This document shows positions 17,931 to 25,306 of a DNA stretch of 64,000 nt, one piece after another. Every line of letters starts with the position of its first letter. Within the stretch, counting starts at the first letter, position 1. The notes under the pieces were generated by a model. That model saw only the letters and a list, made by a program, of their open reading frames with translations, was not told the DNA's origin and did not search any database. Made by a program: the position numbers and the translations under genes. This DNA comes from Gryllotalpicola protaetiae (GTDB lineage Bacteria; Actinomycetota; Actinomycetes; Actinomycetales; Microbacteriaceae). The stretch lies in contig NZ_CP032624.1 in assembly GCF_003627055.1 (NCBI RefSeq), positions 1,302,001-1,366,000 on the forward strand. The letters run 5' to 3'.

Positions 17931-20636
17931 GTGAAACCTCGCGCTCGCACGCGCATCAAGGGGACGGCTCTACTCGCAGCGGCATTGCTCGTTGCGTCAG
18001 GAGTCGGCCTCGCGGCATCCGCCGCACAAGCAGACCCGACCACCTGCGGCACGACCGATGTCGCCGCGGGCAAGGTCGCCACCGCATCGAGTGTGAACGG
18101 CAGCAACGTCGCGGCGAACGCTGTCGACGGCAACTCGGGAACCCGATGGGAGAGCGCGCAGGGGCACGACCCTGAATGGATCCAGGTGGACCTCGGCTCG
18201 AGCCAGGGCATCTGCTCGGTGACGCTCAACTGGGAGGCGGCGGGGGCGAAGGACTTCACCATCTCGACCTCGCAAAACAGCCAGGACTTCACCCAGGTCT
18301 ACAGCGGCACGAACGCCACGGCCGGTGTGCACACCGTCACGTTCGACCAGCCGGTGAGCGGCCGATTCCTGCGGGTCACCGGCACGTCGCGGCTGCTGCC
18401 CTACGGATACTCGCTGTTCGACCTCAACGTGTACACGACCGGGCCCGACGGCAACGACCAGGCGTTGCAGCCGAAGGCGTGCGCGGGTGGCACGACGGGC
18501 GGCAAGGTGCCGACCAACCCGGGCTTCGGGTCGAACGTGACGATCATCGACCCGAGCTGGCCGGTCTCCAAGATCAACCAGGCGCTCGCGGCCGCGGGTG
18601 GCGAGGGCGAGTTCTCAACGAACCGTCACGCCGTGCTCTTCCTGCCGGGCACCTACGGCTGCGCCGACGGAACCGACGGCTCGAACGCCACCTTCCAGCA
18701 GTACATCGACGGTGACACCGGCTCGTACGCCGACCTTGTCAACGGCGCCGTTGGCTACTACGAGCAGGTGGCCGGCCTCGGCGCGTCGCCCGACGACGTC
18801 ACGCTGAACGGTGCGATCCACTCCGACGGCCAGGCGAGCCACCAGGCGATGCCGTGGGCCGGCGGTGAGAGCGCGCTGACCAACTTCTGGCGTTCGCTGT
18901 CGAACGTGAAGATCAACCCGATCCAGAAGGCGACCGATGCCGACATCGCGAGCGCGAACTACAACGCGAGCGACTTCCCCGGCGCCGTTGGCGGCAACTT
19001 CCCCGAGGGCAACGCACCCGCGGGCCAGCTGACCTGGGCGGTCTCGCAGGCCGCGCCGCTGCGCCGCGTCGACGTCGCCGGCAACCTCTCGCTGTTCCCG
19101 GCCTACGGCGGCTACTCGAGCGGCGGCTACCTCGCCAACTCGAAGGTTTCCGGCCAGGTGATCTCGGGCTCGCAGCAGCAGTGGTACACCCGCGATTCGT
19201 CGATCGGCTCGTGGAACGGCAGCGTCTGGAACATGACCTTCAGCGGTGTGCAGGGCGCCCCGGCCCAGTCGTTCCCGACTCCGCCGTACACGACGCTGCC
19301 GACGACGCCCGATACGCGGGACGCTCCGTTCCTCTATGTCACCGGCAACCAGTACAAGGTGTTCGTGCCCAAGGCCGGTACGAACACGAGCGGTGTGAAC
19401 TGGTCGACGGATGCCTCAGCCGGCCGCTCCCTGCCCATCAGCTCGTTCTTCATCGCACGCCCAAGCGACTCGGTGCAGAAGATCAACCAGGCGCTGGCCT
19501 CCGGCAAGAACCTGCTGCTCACACCGGGCGAGTACCGGTACGCGCAGGCGATCCAGGTGACCCGGCCCGACACCGTCGTGCTCGGCCTCGGCCTGCCGAC
19601 CCTCGTTCCGACGAACGGCAAGGCAGCGCTGCAGACCTCGGACGTCAACGGCGTCGTGATCTCCGGCATCACCGTCGACGCCGGGGCGAAGCTCTCGCCG
19701 TCGCTCATCGAGATCGGCGACAGCCACGGGAACGGGCACAGCCCGGCATCCGCCAGCGACCCGACAACGCTCATCGACGTGTTCGTGCGCGTCGGCGGGG
19801 CCGAGCCGGGCAAGACGGACACGGCGATCGTCGTGAACAGCGACCACGTCATCCTCGATGACATCTGGTCGTGGCGCGCCGACCACGGCGCCGGGGTCGG
19901 GTGGACGCAGAACACCGCGAACACCGGCCTCGAGGTCAACGGCGACGACGTGACCGCGCTCGGGCTGTTCGTCGAGCACTACCAGAAGAACCAGGTGGTG
20001 TGGAACGGCGAAGGCGGCACGACGGTCTTCTATCAGAGCGAGCTGCCCTACGACGTGCCGAACCAGGCCGCCTGGACGGACCGCTCAGGTGGGGCATCCC
20101 GCAACGGCTATGCGTCGTACCGGGTCGCCGACTCGGTGCGCACGCACACCGCGTACGGCCTCGGCGTCTACTCCTATTTCAACCAGGGGCTGGACATCGT
20201 CGAGGATTCCGCGATCCAGGCGCCGACGCGGTCGGGGGTGCAGTTCGTCGACATGGTGACGCGCTTCCTCAACGGCAACGGCTCGATCACGCACGTGATC
20301 GACGGCGCCGGCGCCGGGGTGCGTCTGGCTGCTGCCGGGGAGGACGCGAACGCGGTCGAGACCGCCTACCTCGCGGCCTACCCCGGGGCGGACAAGACGC
20401 CGCCAGTGGTCACCGCGACGCTGGCCAGGAACGGGTTCGTCACGCTGACGGCGACGGATGACTTCGCCGCACCGGTGACGGTCCTGTACCGCATCGACGA
20501 CGGGCCGCTCGGCCCGCAGTCAGGCTGGCAGCCGTACACGCACCCGGTCCGTATCAGCGGTGCCGACGTGCTCGACTACCTCGCCCTCGACCAGGCCGGG
20601 AACGCGTCGGCGCCGGGCTCGATCTCGGCGAAGTAA
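17931..20636 (+). CDS. Secreted F5/8 type C plus beta-helix carbohydrate-active protein
   Basis: 901 aa. A Sec signal peptide (ends ASAAQA) is followed by a galactose-binding-like F5/8C (CBM32-type) domain at about residues 40-175 (NAVDGNSGTRWESAQGHDPEWIQVDLGS...GRFLRVTGT). Then comes a long right-handed beta-helix region (GH55/pectate-lyase-like, residues about 200-820, with INQALA repeats). A C-terminal OmpL47-like module follows (YRIDDGPLGPQSGWQPYTHPVRISGADVLDYLALDQAGN). GTG 17931 follows AAAGGAGA. Probable extracellular polysaccharide-binding hydrolase or lyase supplying the divergent importer. I cannot name the reaction. Confidence 0.82.
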   Translation: MKPRARTRIKGTALLAAALLVASGVGLAASAAQADPTTCGTTDVAAGKVATASSVNGSNVAANAVDGNSGTRWESAQGHDPEWIQVDLGSSQGICSVTLNWEAAGAKDFTISTSQNSQDFTQVYSGTNATAGVHTVTFDQPVSGRFLRVTGTSRLLPYGYSLFDLNVYTTGPDGNDQALQPKACAGGTTGGKVPTNPGFGSNVTIIDPSWPVSKINQALAAAGGEGEFSTNRHAVLFLPGTYGCADGTDGSNATFQQYIDGDTGSYADLVNGAVGYYEQVAGLGASPDDVTLNGAIHSDGQASHQAMPWAGGESALTNFWRSLSNVKINPIQKATDADIASANYNASDFPGAVGGNFPEGNAPAGQLTWAVSQAAPLRRVDVAGNLSLFPAYGGYSSGGYLANSKVSGQVISGSQQQWYTRDSSIGSWNGSVWNMTFSGVQGAPAQSFPTPPYTTLPTTPDTRDAPFLYVTGNQYKVFVPKAGTNTSGVNWSTDASAGRSLPISSFFIARPSDSVQKINQALASGKNLLLTPGEYRYAQAIQVTRPDTVVLGLGLPTLVPTNGKAALQTSDVNGVVISGITVDAGAKLSPSLIEIGDSHGNGHSPASASDPTTLIDVFVRVGGAEPGKTDTAIVVNSDHVILDDIWSWRADHGAGVGWTQNTANTGLEVNGDDVTALGLFVEHYQKNQVVWNGEGGTTVFYQSELPYDVPNQAAWTDRSGGASRNGYASYRVADSVRTHTAYGLGVYSYFNQGLDIVEDSAIQAPTRSGVQFVDMVTRFLNGNGSITHVIDGAGAGVRLAAAGEDANAVETAYLAAYPGADKTPPVVTATLARNGFVTLTATDDFAAPVTVLYRIDDGPLGPQSGWQPYTHPVRISGADVLDYLALDQAGNASAPGSISAK

Positions 20637-20641
20637 CGCCT

Positions 20642-20705
20642 GCGCGGGTGAAACGACCGTTCCGCGGGAGAAACTCCTCCCGCGGACACGGCGTTTCACC
20701 CGCGC
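20642..20705. repeat. Nested palindrome, GCGGGTGAAAC family, copy A
   Basis: Outer arms GCGCGGGTGAAACG (20642-20655) and its exact complement (20692-20705). Inner arms TCCGCGGGA (20661-20669) and TCCCGCGGA (20678-20686). It fills most of the convergent gap between the beta-helix protein gene and the DEAD helicase gene. No T-tract on either side. Same family as copies at 22985, 41627 and 55134. Confidence 0.85.
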
Positions 20706-20717
20706 TCGCCTCGATTG

Positions 20718-22805
20718 CTACTCGGCGGTGCCGTTCGCGAGGTCGGCGAGCAGCACATCGCCGGGACGCACCTCCGACCACTCCGCGGTGATCTCGGCGC
20801 GCTCGAGCAGGCCCTCGATGCGGCGCGTGCGGCCGCGCGACGTGAGCATCACGACCGTGCCCGTCTTCCCGGCGCGGCCAGTGCGGCCCGAGCGGTGCAG
20901 GTAGGTCTTGTACTCGTCGGGCGCGTCCGCCTGGATCACGAGATCGATGTCATCGACGTGGATGCCGCGGGCGGCGACGTCCGTCGCGACCAGAACATTC
21001 ACACGGCCCTTCGTGAGCTTCTCGAGGTTGCGCGTGCGCTTGGCCTGGTTGAGGTCGCCGTGCAGAGCGACGGCCGCGATGCCTTCGTCCTCGAGGCCGT
21101 TCGCGACGTCCTCCGCGTAGCTGCGCGTGCGCGTGAAGACCAGCGTCTTCCCGCCGCGGTCGACGAGCTCGCGGATGACCTCGAGCTTCTCGCGGTGGTC
21201 GATGACGAGCACACGGTGCTCGATGGTGCCCGAGGCCTGGTCCTCGCCGGCGACCTCGTGAACGGCCGGGTCGATCAGGAACTCGTTGACGAGCGCCGCC
21301 ACACCGGTGTCGAGGGTCGCAGAGAAGAGCAGCTTCTGGCCGCCGTCGGCCGTGTGGCGCAGGATCGTCTGCACCGGCTCGAGGAAGCCGAGGTCGCACA
21401 TGTGGTCCGCCTCGTCGAGCACCGTCACACGCACCTCGGAGAGGTCGAGGCGGCCCTGCTCGAGAAGATCGAGGATGCGACCGGGGGTGCCGATGACGAT
21501 GTCGACGCCGCGCTCGAGCGCGACGACCTGCGAGCGCTGCGGAACGCCGCCGTAGATCTGGGTCGTGAAGAGGCCGACGGAGCGGGCGATCGGCTGCACC
21601 GTGCGGTCGATCTGCAGAGCGAGCTCGCGCGTCGGCGCGAGGATCAACGCGCGAGGCGCGCGACCGAACTGGCGCTTGCTGCGCTTGCCCGACTGGATCT
21701 CCGCCGAGCCTGAACGCAGCAGCCCCTCGACCACGGGCGCGCCGAAGGCGATGGTCTTGCCGGAGCCGGTGCGCCCGCGGCCGAGCACGTCGCGGCCGGC
21801 GAGCACGTCGGGGATCGTCGCCGCCTGGATCGGGAACGGGCTCTCGGCGCCCATGTCGCCCAGTGCGCGCACGATGCCCTGGCCGAGGCCGAGATCTGCG
21901 AAGGTCGTGCCCTCGACGTCGCCGGCCTGGGTCGCCTGGGCGGTCAGACGCTCGAGCACGACGTCGTCCTGCGGGGTGAACGAAGCCTTCTTCTGGGCGT
22001 CGCCATAGAAGTCGGAGGTGCGGCTGTCGCGACGCGGACGGTCGCTCTGCTCGAAGCGGCGCGGGCTGCGGTCGTCACGGTCGAAATGACGCGGGCGGTC
22101 GGTGCGGTCGCGCTCGAAGCGGTTGGAGCGTTCGAAGCGGCGCTCACCGCGGTCGAAGCGCTCGTTGTTCTCGAAGCGGCGGGCGGGGCGCTGGTCGCCG
22201 TCGAAACGGCGCGCGGGACGATCGGTGCGATCGAAATCACGAGCCGGGCGATCGCTGCGGTCGAAGCTGCGCGCAGGGCGGTCATCCCGATCGAAACGGC
22301 GCGGAGCGCGGTCGTCCCGATCGAAGCTGCGCGCGGGCCGGTCGTCCCGATCGAAGCTGCGCGCGGGCCGGTCGTCAGAACGGCGCGGTGCGCGGTCATC
22401 GCGGCCGAAACGACGCGAGCCGCGGTCGTCCCGATCGAAGCCACGCGCGGGGCGGTCGTCGAAGCTGCGCGGCGCACGCTCGTCGCGGTCGCGACGCTCG
22501 GGGTTCGCGCGGTCGAAGCGGCGCTCACCCCGATTGTGCTCGCGCTCGCGGTCGAAACGATCGAGCCGTTCGAAGCGCTGCGGGCGGTCGGACTCGCGAC
22601 GGTCGGCCGAGTGGCCGCGCGCAACGCGCGTCTCGGACGACCAGCGGGTCTTCTTCTGCGGGGCATCCGACTCGGACTCGGGCTTGTACCCGCGGTGGCC
22701 GGGGCTGCGCGAGCCGGGCTTCGGCTTCTTGGCACGCGAATAGGAGGAATTCGGCTCGAAGTTCTTGGGCGCGCGGCTGCCACCGCGCTTCTCGTTCTTG
22801 GGCAT
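20718..22805 (-). CDS. DEAD-box ATP-dependent RNA helicase with Arg/Asp-rich N-terminal repeat
   Basis: 695 aa from the ATG of MPKNEKRGG. Residues about 60-290 are a disordered stretch of roughly 10-residue repeats of the type R-x-F-D-R-D-D-R-P-A. The helicase core follows: Q-motif FADLGLGQGIVRALGDMGAESPFPIQ, motif I GRTGSGKT, PTRELA, DEAD in VLDEADHMCDLGF, SAT in FSATL, and HRSGRTGRAG. It remodels RNA (ribosome assembly or decay, cold adaptation in relatives). In most actinobacterial relatives the basic tail is C-terminal or shorter. The upstream ORF could extend to 22901, but the extension lacks family resemblance. Confidence 0.92.
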   Translation of the reverse strand: MPKNEKRGGSRAPKNFEPNSSYSRAKKPKPGSRSPGHRGYKPESESDAPQKKTRWSSETRVARGHSADRRESDRPQRFERLDRFDREREHNRGERRFDRANPERRDRDERAPRSFDDRPARGFDRDDRGSRRFGRDDRAPRRSDDRPARSFDRDDRPARSFDRDDRAPRRFDRDDRPARSFDRSDRPARDFDRTDRPARRFDGDQRPARRFENNERFDRGERRFERSNRFERDRTDRPRHFDRDDRSPRRFEQSDRPRRDSRTSDFYGDAQKKASFTPQDDVVLERLTAQATQAGDVEGTTFADLGLGQGIVRALGDMGAESPFPIQAATIPDVLAGRDVLGRGRTGSGKTIAFGAPVVEGLLRSGSAEIQSGKRSKRQFGRAPRALILAPTRELALQIDRTVQPIARSVGLFTTQIYGGVPQRSQVVALERGVDIVIGTPGRILDLLEQGRLDLSEVRVTVLDEADHMCDLGFLEPVQTILRHTADGGQKLLFSATLDTGVAALVNEFLIDPAVHEVAGEDQASGTIEHRVLVIDHREKLEVIRELVDRGGKTLVFTRTRSYAEDVANGLEDEGIAAVALHGDLNQAKRTRNLEKLTKGRVNVLVATDVAARGIHVDDIDLVIQADAPDEYKTYLHRSGRTGRAGKTGTVVMLTSRGRTRRIEGLLERAEITAEWSEVRPGDVLLADLANGTAE

Positions 22806-23142
22806 GGAGAAGCCACTGCTTTCTGAAGTTGTGCATGAGTCAGAGCCCGCTCTGCGACGAGGTCCGGGAGCACGAATCGCTCCTACCGGCGCCTCTGACA
22901 TACATACTTTGGGTTGCCCACACTGGGCACATCAGAAAGCCGACCTGACCAGGCTACGGCACCGGCCTGAGAGCCCGCCGCGCGGCGTGCGCGGGTGAAA
23001 CGTCGCGTCCGCGGGCGGAAGATCGCCCGCGGAACTGCCGTTTCACCCGCGCACGCGGCCGTAGGCCCCAAACGGGTGTCCCAACTACCCGCCCACCCGT
23101 GCTTATGATCTGCGGGTTACACAGCAACGGGAGACGCCACCA
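22806..23142. promoter_or_regulatory. 337-bp divergent promoter region, helicase / esterase
   Basis: The longest gene-free stretch. It contains the helicase 5' leader, an inverted repeat TGCCCA (22915-22920) / TGGGCA (22924-22929), nested palindrome copy B (22985-23056), a second inverted repeat ACGGGTG (23072-23078) / CACCCGT (23094-23100), and a good -10 hexamer TATGAT (23104-23109) for the esterase gene. No ORF in it has convincing codon use. A long leader on an RNA helicase gene is compatible with post-transcriptional control. Confidence 0.6.
22985..23056. repeat. Nested palindrome, GCGGGTGAAAC family, copy B
   Basis: The longest copy: 18-bp perfect outer arms (22985-23002 and 23039-23056) around a 10-bp inner stem TCCGCGGGCG (23008-23017) / CGCCCGCGGA (23024-23033) with a 6-nt loop. 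Unlike the other copies it lies between divergent genes, about 90 bp upstream of the esterase start. Confidence 0.88.
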
Positions 23143-24081
23143 GTGGCCACGCACTTCTCACCGGCGTGGCACCGTCTCCGCAATCGGGGGCGCGCCCTCG
23201 CCGCCATGTCAGCACTCGCGCTGACCGCCGCGCTCGCGGCATGCTCTGCGACGGATGCAGCGCCGACCGCAGCCGGCGCGCATGCCGCCCCCGCGGCGGT
23301 GGCGCACAGCGCCGCGCCGGCCGGGGTCGTCGTCACAGCCGACGTGCCCTACGCCGGCACCGCCGACCGTGCGCAGCAGCTGGATGTCTGCGCTCCGACC
23401 GCGACCGGGAAGCCGCGCCCCGCGGTTCTGCTGATTCACGGCGGCGGCTGGCATTCCGGCGACAAGTCGACAGTGCAGGACACGTGCGAGTGGCTCGCCA
23501 AGTCCGGCTTCGTCACCTTCAACATCGACTACCGCCTCTGGCCGACGGCGCGCTACCCCGCGCAGCCCGACGACGCGCTCGCCGCGCTGCGCTTCCTGCG
23601 CGCGCCCGCCACCGTGCGCCACTACGAGATCGACCCGACCCGCCTGGGGGTCTTCGGCGGCTCTGCCGGCGGCAACCTCGCGGCAACGCTCGCGACGCAC
23701 GACAGCGGCCTGAAGGCGCTCGTCGACCTCTCGGGCCCCATGGACCTGACCGCTGGTCAACTGACGGCCCGGCAGGACCCGCGGCTGACGGCGGATGAGA
23801 CCGGATACCTGAACTGCCCGTCGCTCGCACGCTGCCCGTCGGCGCCGATGGCGTCTCCGCTGCTCGCGGTGAGCGCGGCCACCCCGCCGACGTTCATCGG
23901 ACAGGCATCCGTCGACTTCGTGCCCCGCGAGCAGGGCGACGCGTTCGCTGCCGCGCTGAAGAAAGCGGGCGTGCCGGTCACCGTCGAGGTGACCCAGGGC
24001 AAGCTGCACTCCTTCGGCGTGCTCACTCCGCGCATGCAGGCGGCCATCGCCGGTTTCCTGCACCGCCAGCTCGGCGAATAG
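23143..24081 (+). CDS. Alpha/beta-hydrolase esterase lipoprotein
   Basis: 312 aa. Lipoprotein-type signal with lipobox LAAC (ALTAALAACSATDA), then an alpha/beta-hydrolase fold of the carboxylesterase/BD-FAE type: oxyanion motif HGGGWHSGDKS, nucleophile elbow GVFGGSAGGNLA (Ser), and a C-terminal His in KLHSFGVL. It lies 43 bp upstream of a GH10 xylanase lipoprotein in the same direction, so an acetyl- or feruloyl-xylan esterase role is plausible (inference). GTG start with GGGAG 10-14 nt upstream; an alternative start at the next Met would shorten the signal. Confidence 0.87.
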   Translation: MATHFSPAWHRLRNRGRALAAMSALALTAALAACSATDAAPTAAGAHAAPAAVAHSAAPAGVVVTADVPYAGTADRAQQLDVCAPTATGKPRPAVLLIHGGGWHSGDKSTVQDTCEWLAKSGFVTFNIDYRLWPTARYPAQPDDALAALRFLRAPATVRHYEIDPTRLGVFGGSAGGNLAATLATHDSGLKALVDLSGPMDLTAGQLTARQDPRLTADETGYLNCPSLARCPSAPMASPLLAVSAATPPTFIGQASVDFVPREQGDAFAAALKKAGVPVTVEVTQGKLHSFGVLTPRMQAAIAGFLHRQLGE

Positions 24082-24124
24082 GGTAGGCCGACCCCACCGT
24101 CCGACAGCACGAAGGAGTGCCGCC

Positions 24125-25225
24125 GTGAACCGCCGCGCCCAGACCCTCGCCCGCGCCACCGTCGCCCTGCTCGCCGTGGCGGCACTCGCCGGGCTCGCGG
24201 GGTGCACTTCGCAGCCCGCGGCGACGGCGCCGCAGGCATCCGCCGCCCCACTGCGCACCATCGCCGAGAAGTCTGGTCTGCGCGTCGGCGTCGCCGTCGA
24301 CACCGACAGGCTGTCGGACAGCGCGTACGCGAAGCTCACTGCCCAGCAGTTCTCGACCGTGACGCCCGAGAACGCCATGAAATGGGAGGTCGTCGAGCCG
24401 AAGCAGGGCCAGTACGACTGGTCGGCCGCAGACAAGCTCGTCGACTTCGCGCAGGCGCACGGACAGCTCGTGCGCGGCCACAATCTGGTCTGGTACTCGC
24501 AGCTGCCGCAATGGCTCACCGACGAGGCGCCGAGCCTCACCGCCGACCAGTTGAGCGCGATCCTGCAGAAGCACATCACCGACGAGGTCACGCACTTCAC
24601 CGGCAAGATCTGGCAGTGGGATGTCGTGAACGAGGCGTTCGACGACAGCGGGAACCTGCGCGACAACATCTGGATCGAGAAGCTCGGGCCCGACTACATC
24701 GCCGACGCGTTCCGCTGGGCGCACGCCGCCGACCCTGACGCGAAGCTGTTCCTCAACGACTACGGCATCGAGACCGACGGGCTCAAGTCGCAGGCCGAGT
24801 ACGACTTCGTGAAGCAGCTCGTCGCGCAGGGCGTGCCGATCGACGGCGTCGGCTTCGAGACGCACCTCGACGCCGACGACCCCGAGCAGGATCTGCAGAC
24901 CGTCATGACGCAGTACGCGAAGCTCGGCATCGACGTCGCGATCACCGAGGCCGACGTGAAGGCGCGCACCCCCGTCAGCAAGATCGACAAGACGATTCAG
25001 AGCTCGATGTTCGCCGACTCGATGAGCGCGTGCCTCGCGGTGAAGCAGTGCATCTCCTACACGCTGTGGGACTTGGACGACAAGGATTCCTGGATCCCGC
25101 AGTACTTCCCCGGAGAGGGCGGCGCGACGCTCTACGACGATGAGCTGAAGCCGAAGCCGCAGTACGTCGCGCTGCAGCAGGCGCTGGCGAAGGGCGTCAA
25201 GACCGCGCCCCCGCGCAGCAAGTAA
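24125..25225 (+). CDS. Endo-1,4-beta-xylanase, GH10, lipoprotein
   Basis: 366 aa. Signal peptide with lipobox LAGC (residues about 20-30), then a single GH10 TIM barrel with no carbohydrate-binding module. Family motifs: STVTPENAMKWEVVEP, RGHNLVWYSQLPQWL, acid/base Glu in WQWDVVNEAFDD, and nucleophile Glu in DVAITEADV (usually ITELD, so the Leu position is Ala here). Retaining endo-xylanase displayed on the cell surface. GAAGGAG precedes GTG 24125. With the esterase it forms a two-gene xylan-attack unit. Confidence 0.94.
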   Translation: MNRRAQTLARATVALLAVAALAGLAGCTSQPAATAPQASAAPLRTIAEKSGLRVGVAVDTDRLSDSAYAKLTAQQFSTVTPENAMKWEVVEPKQGQYDWSAADKLVDFAQAHGQLVRGHNLVWYSQLPQWLTDEAPSLTADQLSAILQKHITDEVTHFTGKIWQWDVVNEAFDDSGNLRDNIWIEKLGPDYIADAFRWAHAADPDAKLFLNDYGIETDGLKSQAEYDFVKQLVAQGVPIDGVGFETHLDADDPEQDLQTVMTQYAKLGIDVAITEADVKARTPVSKIDKTIQSSMFADSMSACLAVKQCISYTLWDLDDKDSWIPQYFPGEGGATLYDDELKPKPQYVALQQALAKGVKTAPPRSK

Positions 25226-25231
25226 GCGCCA

Positions 25232-25301
25232 TCCGCGCGATACGGCCAACGCCGCGCGGTCCGCACGTACACAGCGCGCGGACGCGACCGTATCGCGCGG
25301 A
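25232..25301. repeat. Nested palindrome in convergent gap, variant E
   Basis: Outer arms TCCGCGCGATACGG (25232-25245) and CCGTATCGCGCGGA (25288-25301), 14 bp and perfect. Inner arms CCGCGCG (25252-25258) and CGCGCGG (25275-25281). The layout matches the GCGGGTGAAAC family but the sequence differs. It fills the gap between the convergent GH10 and RND genes. Confidence 0.8.
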
Positions 25302-25306
25302 CGGAA

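Noticed and set aside
20642-20705. Conventional rho-independent terminators for the nested palindromes
   Set aside because: They lack T-runs on either strand and have composite stems repeated elsewhere, so they are listed as repeats; a terminator role is kept only as a hypothesis.
22086-22826. 246-aa open frame antisense to the helicase repeat, Val/Ala-rich
   Set aside because: It arises from the Arg/Asp codon repeat read in reverse. The sense frame has full DEAD-box motifs; no RBS or homology supports the antisense frame.
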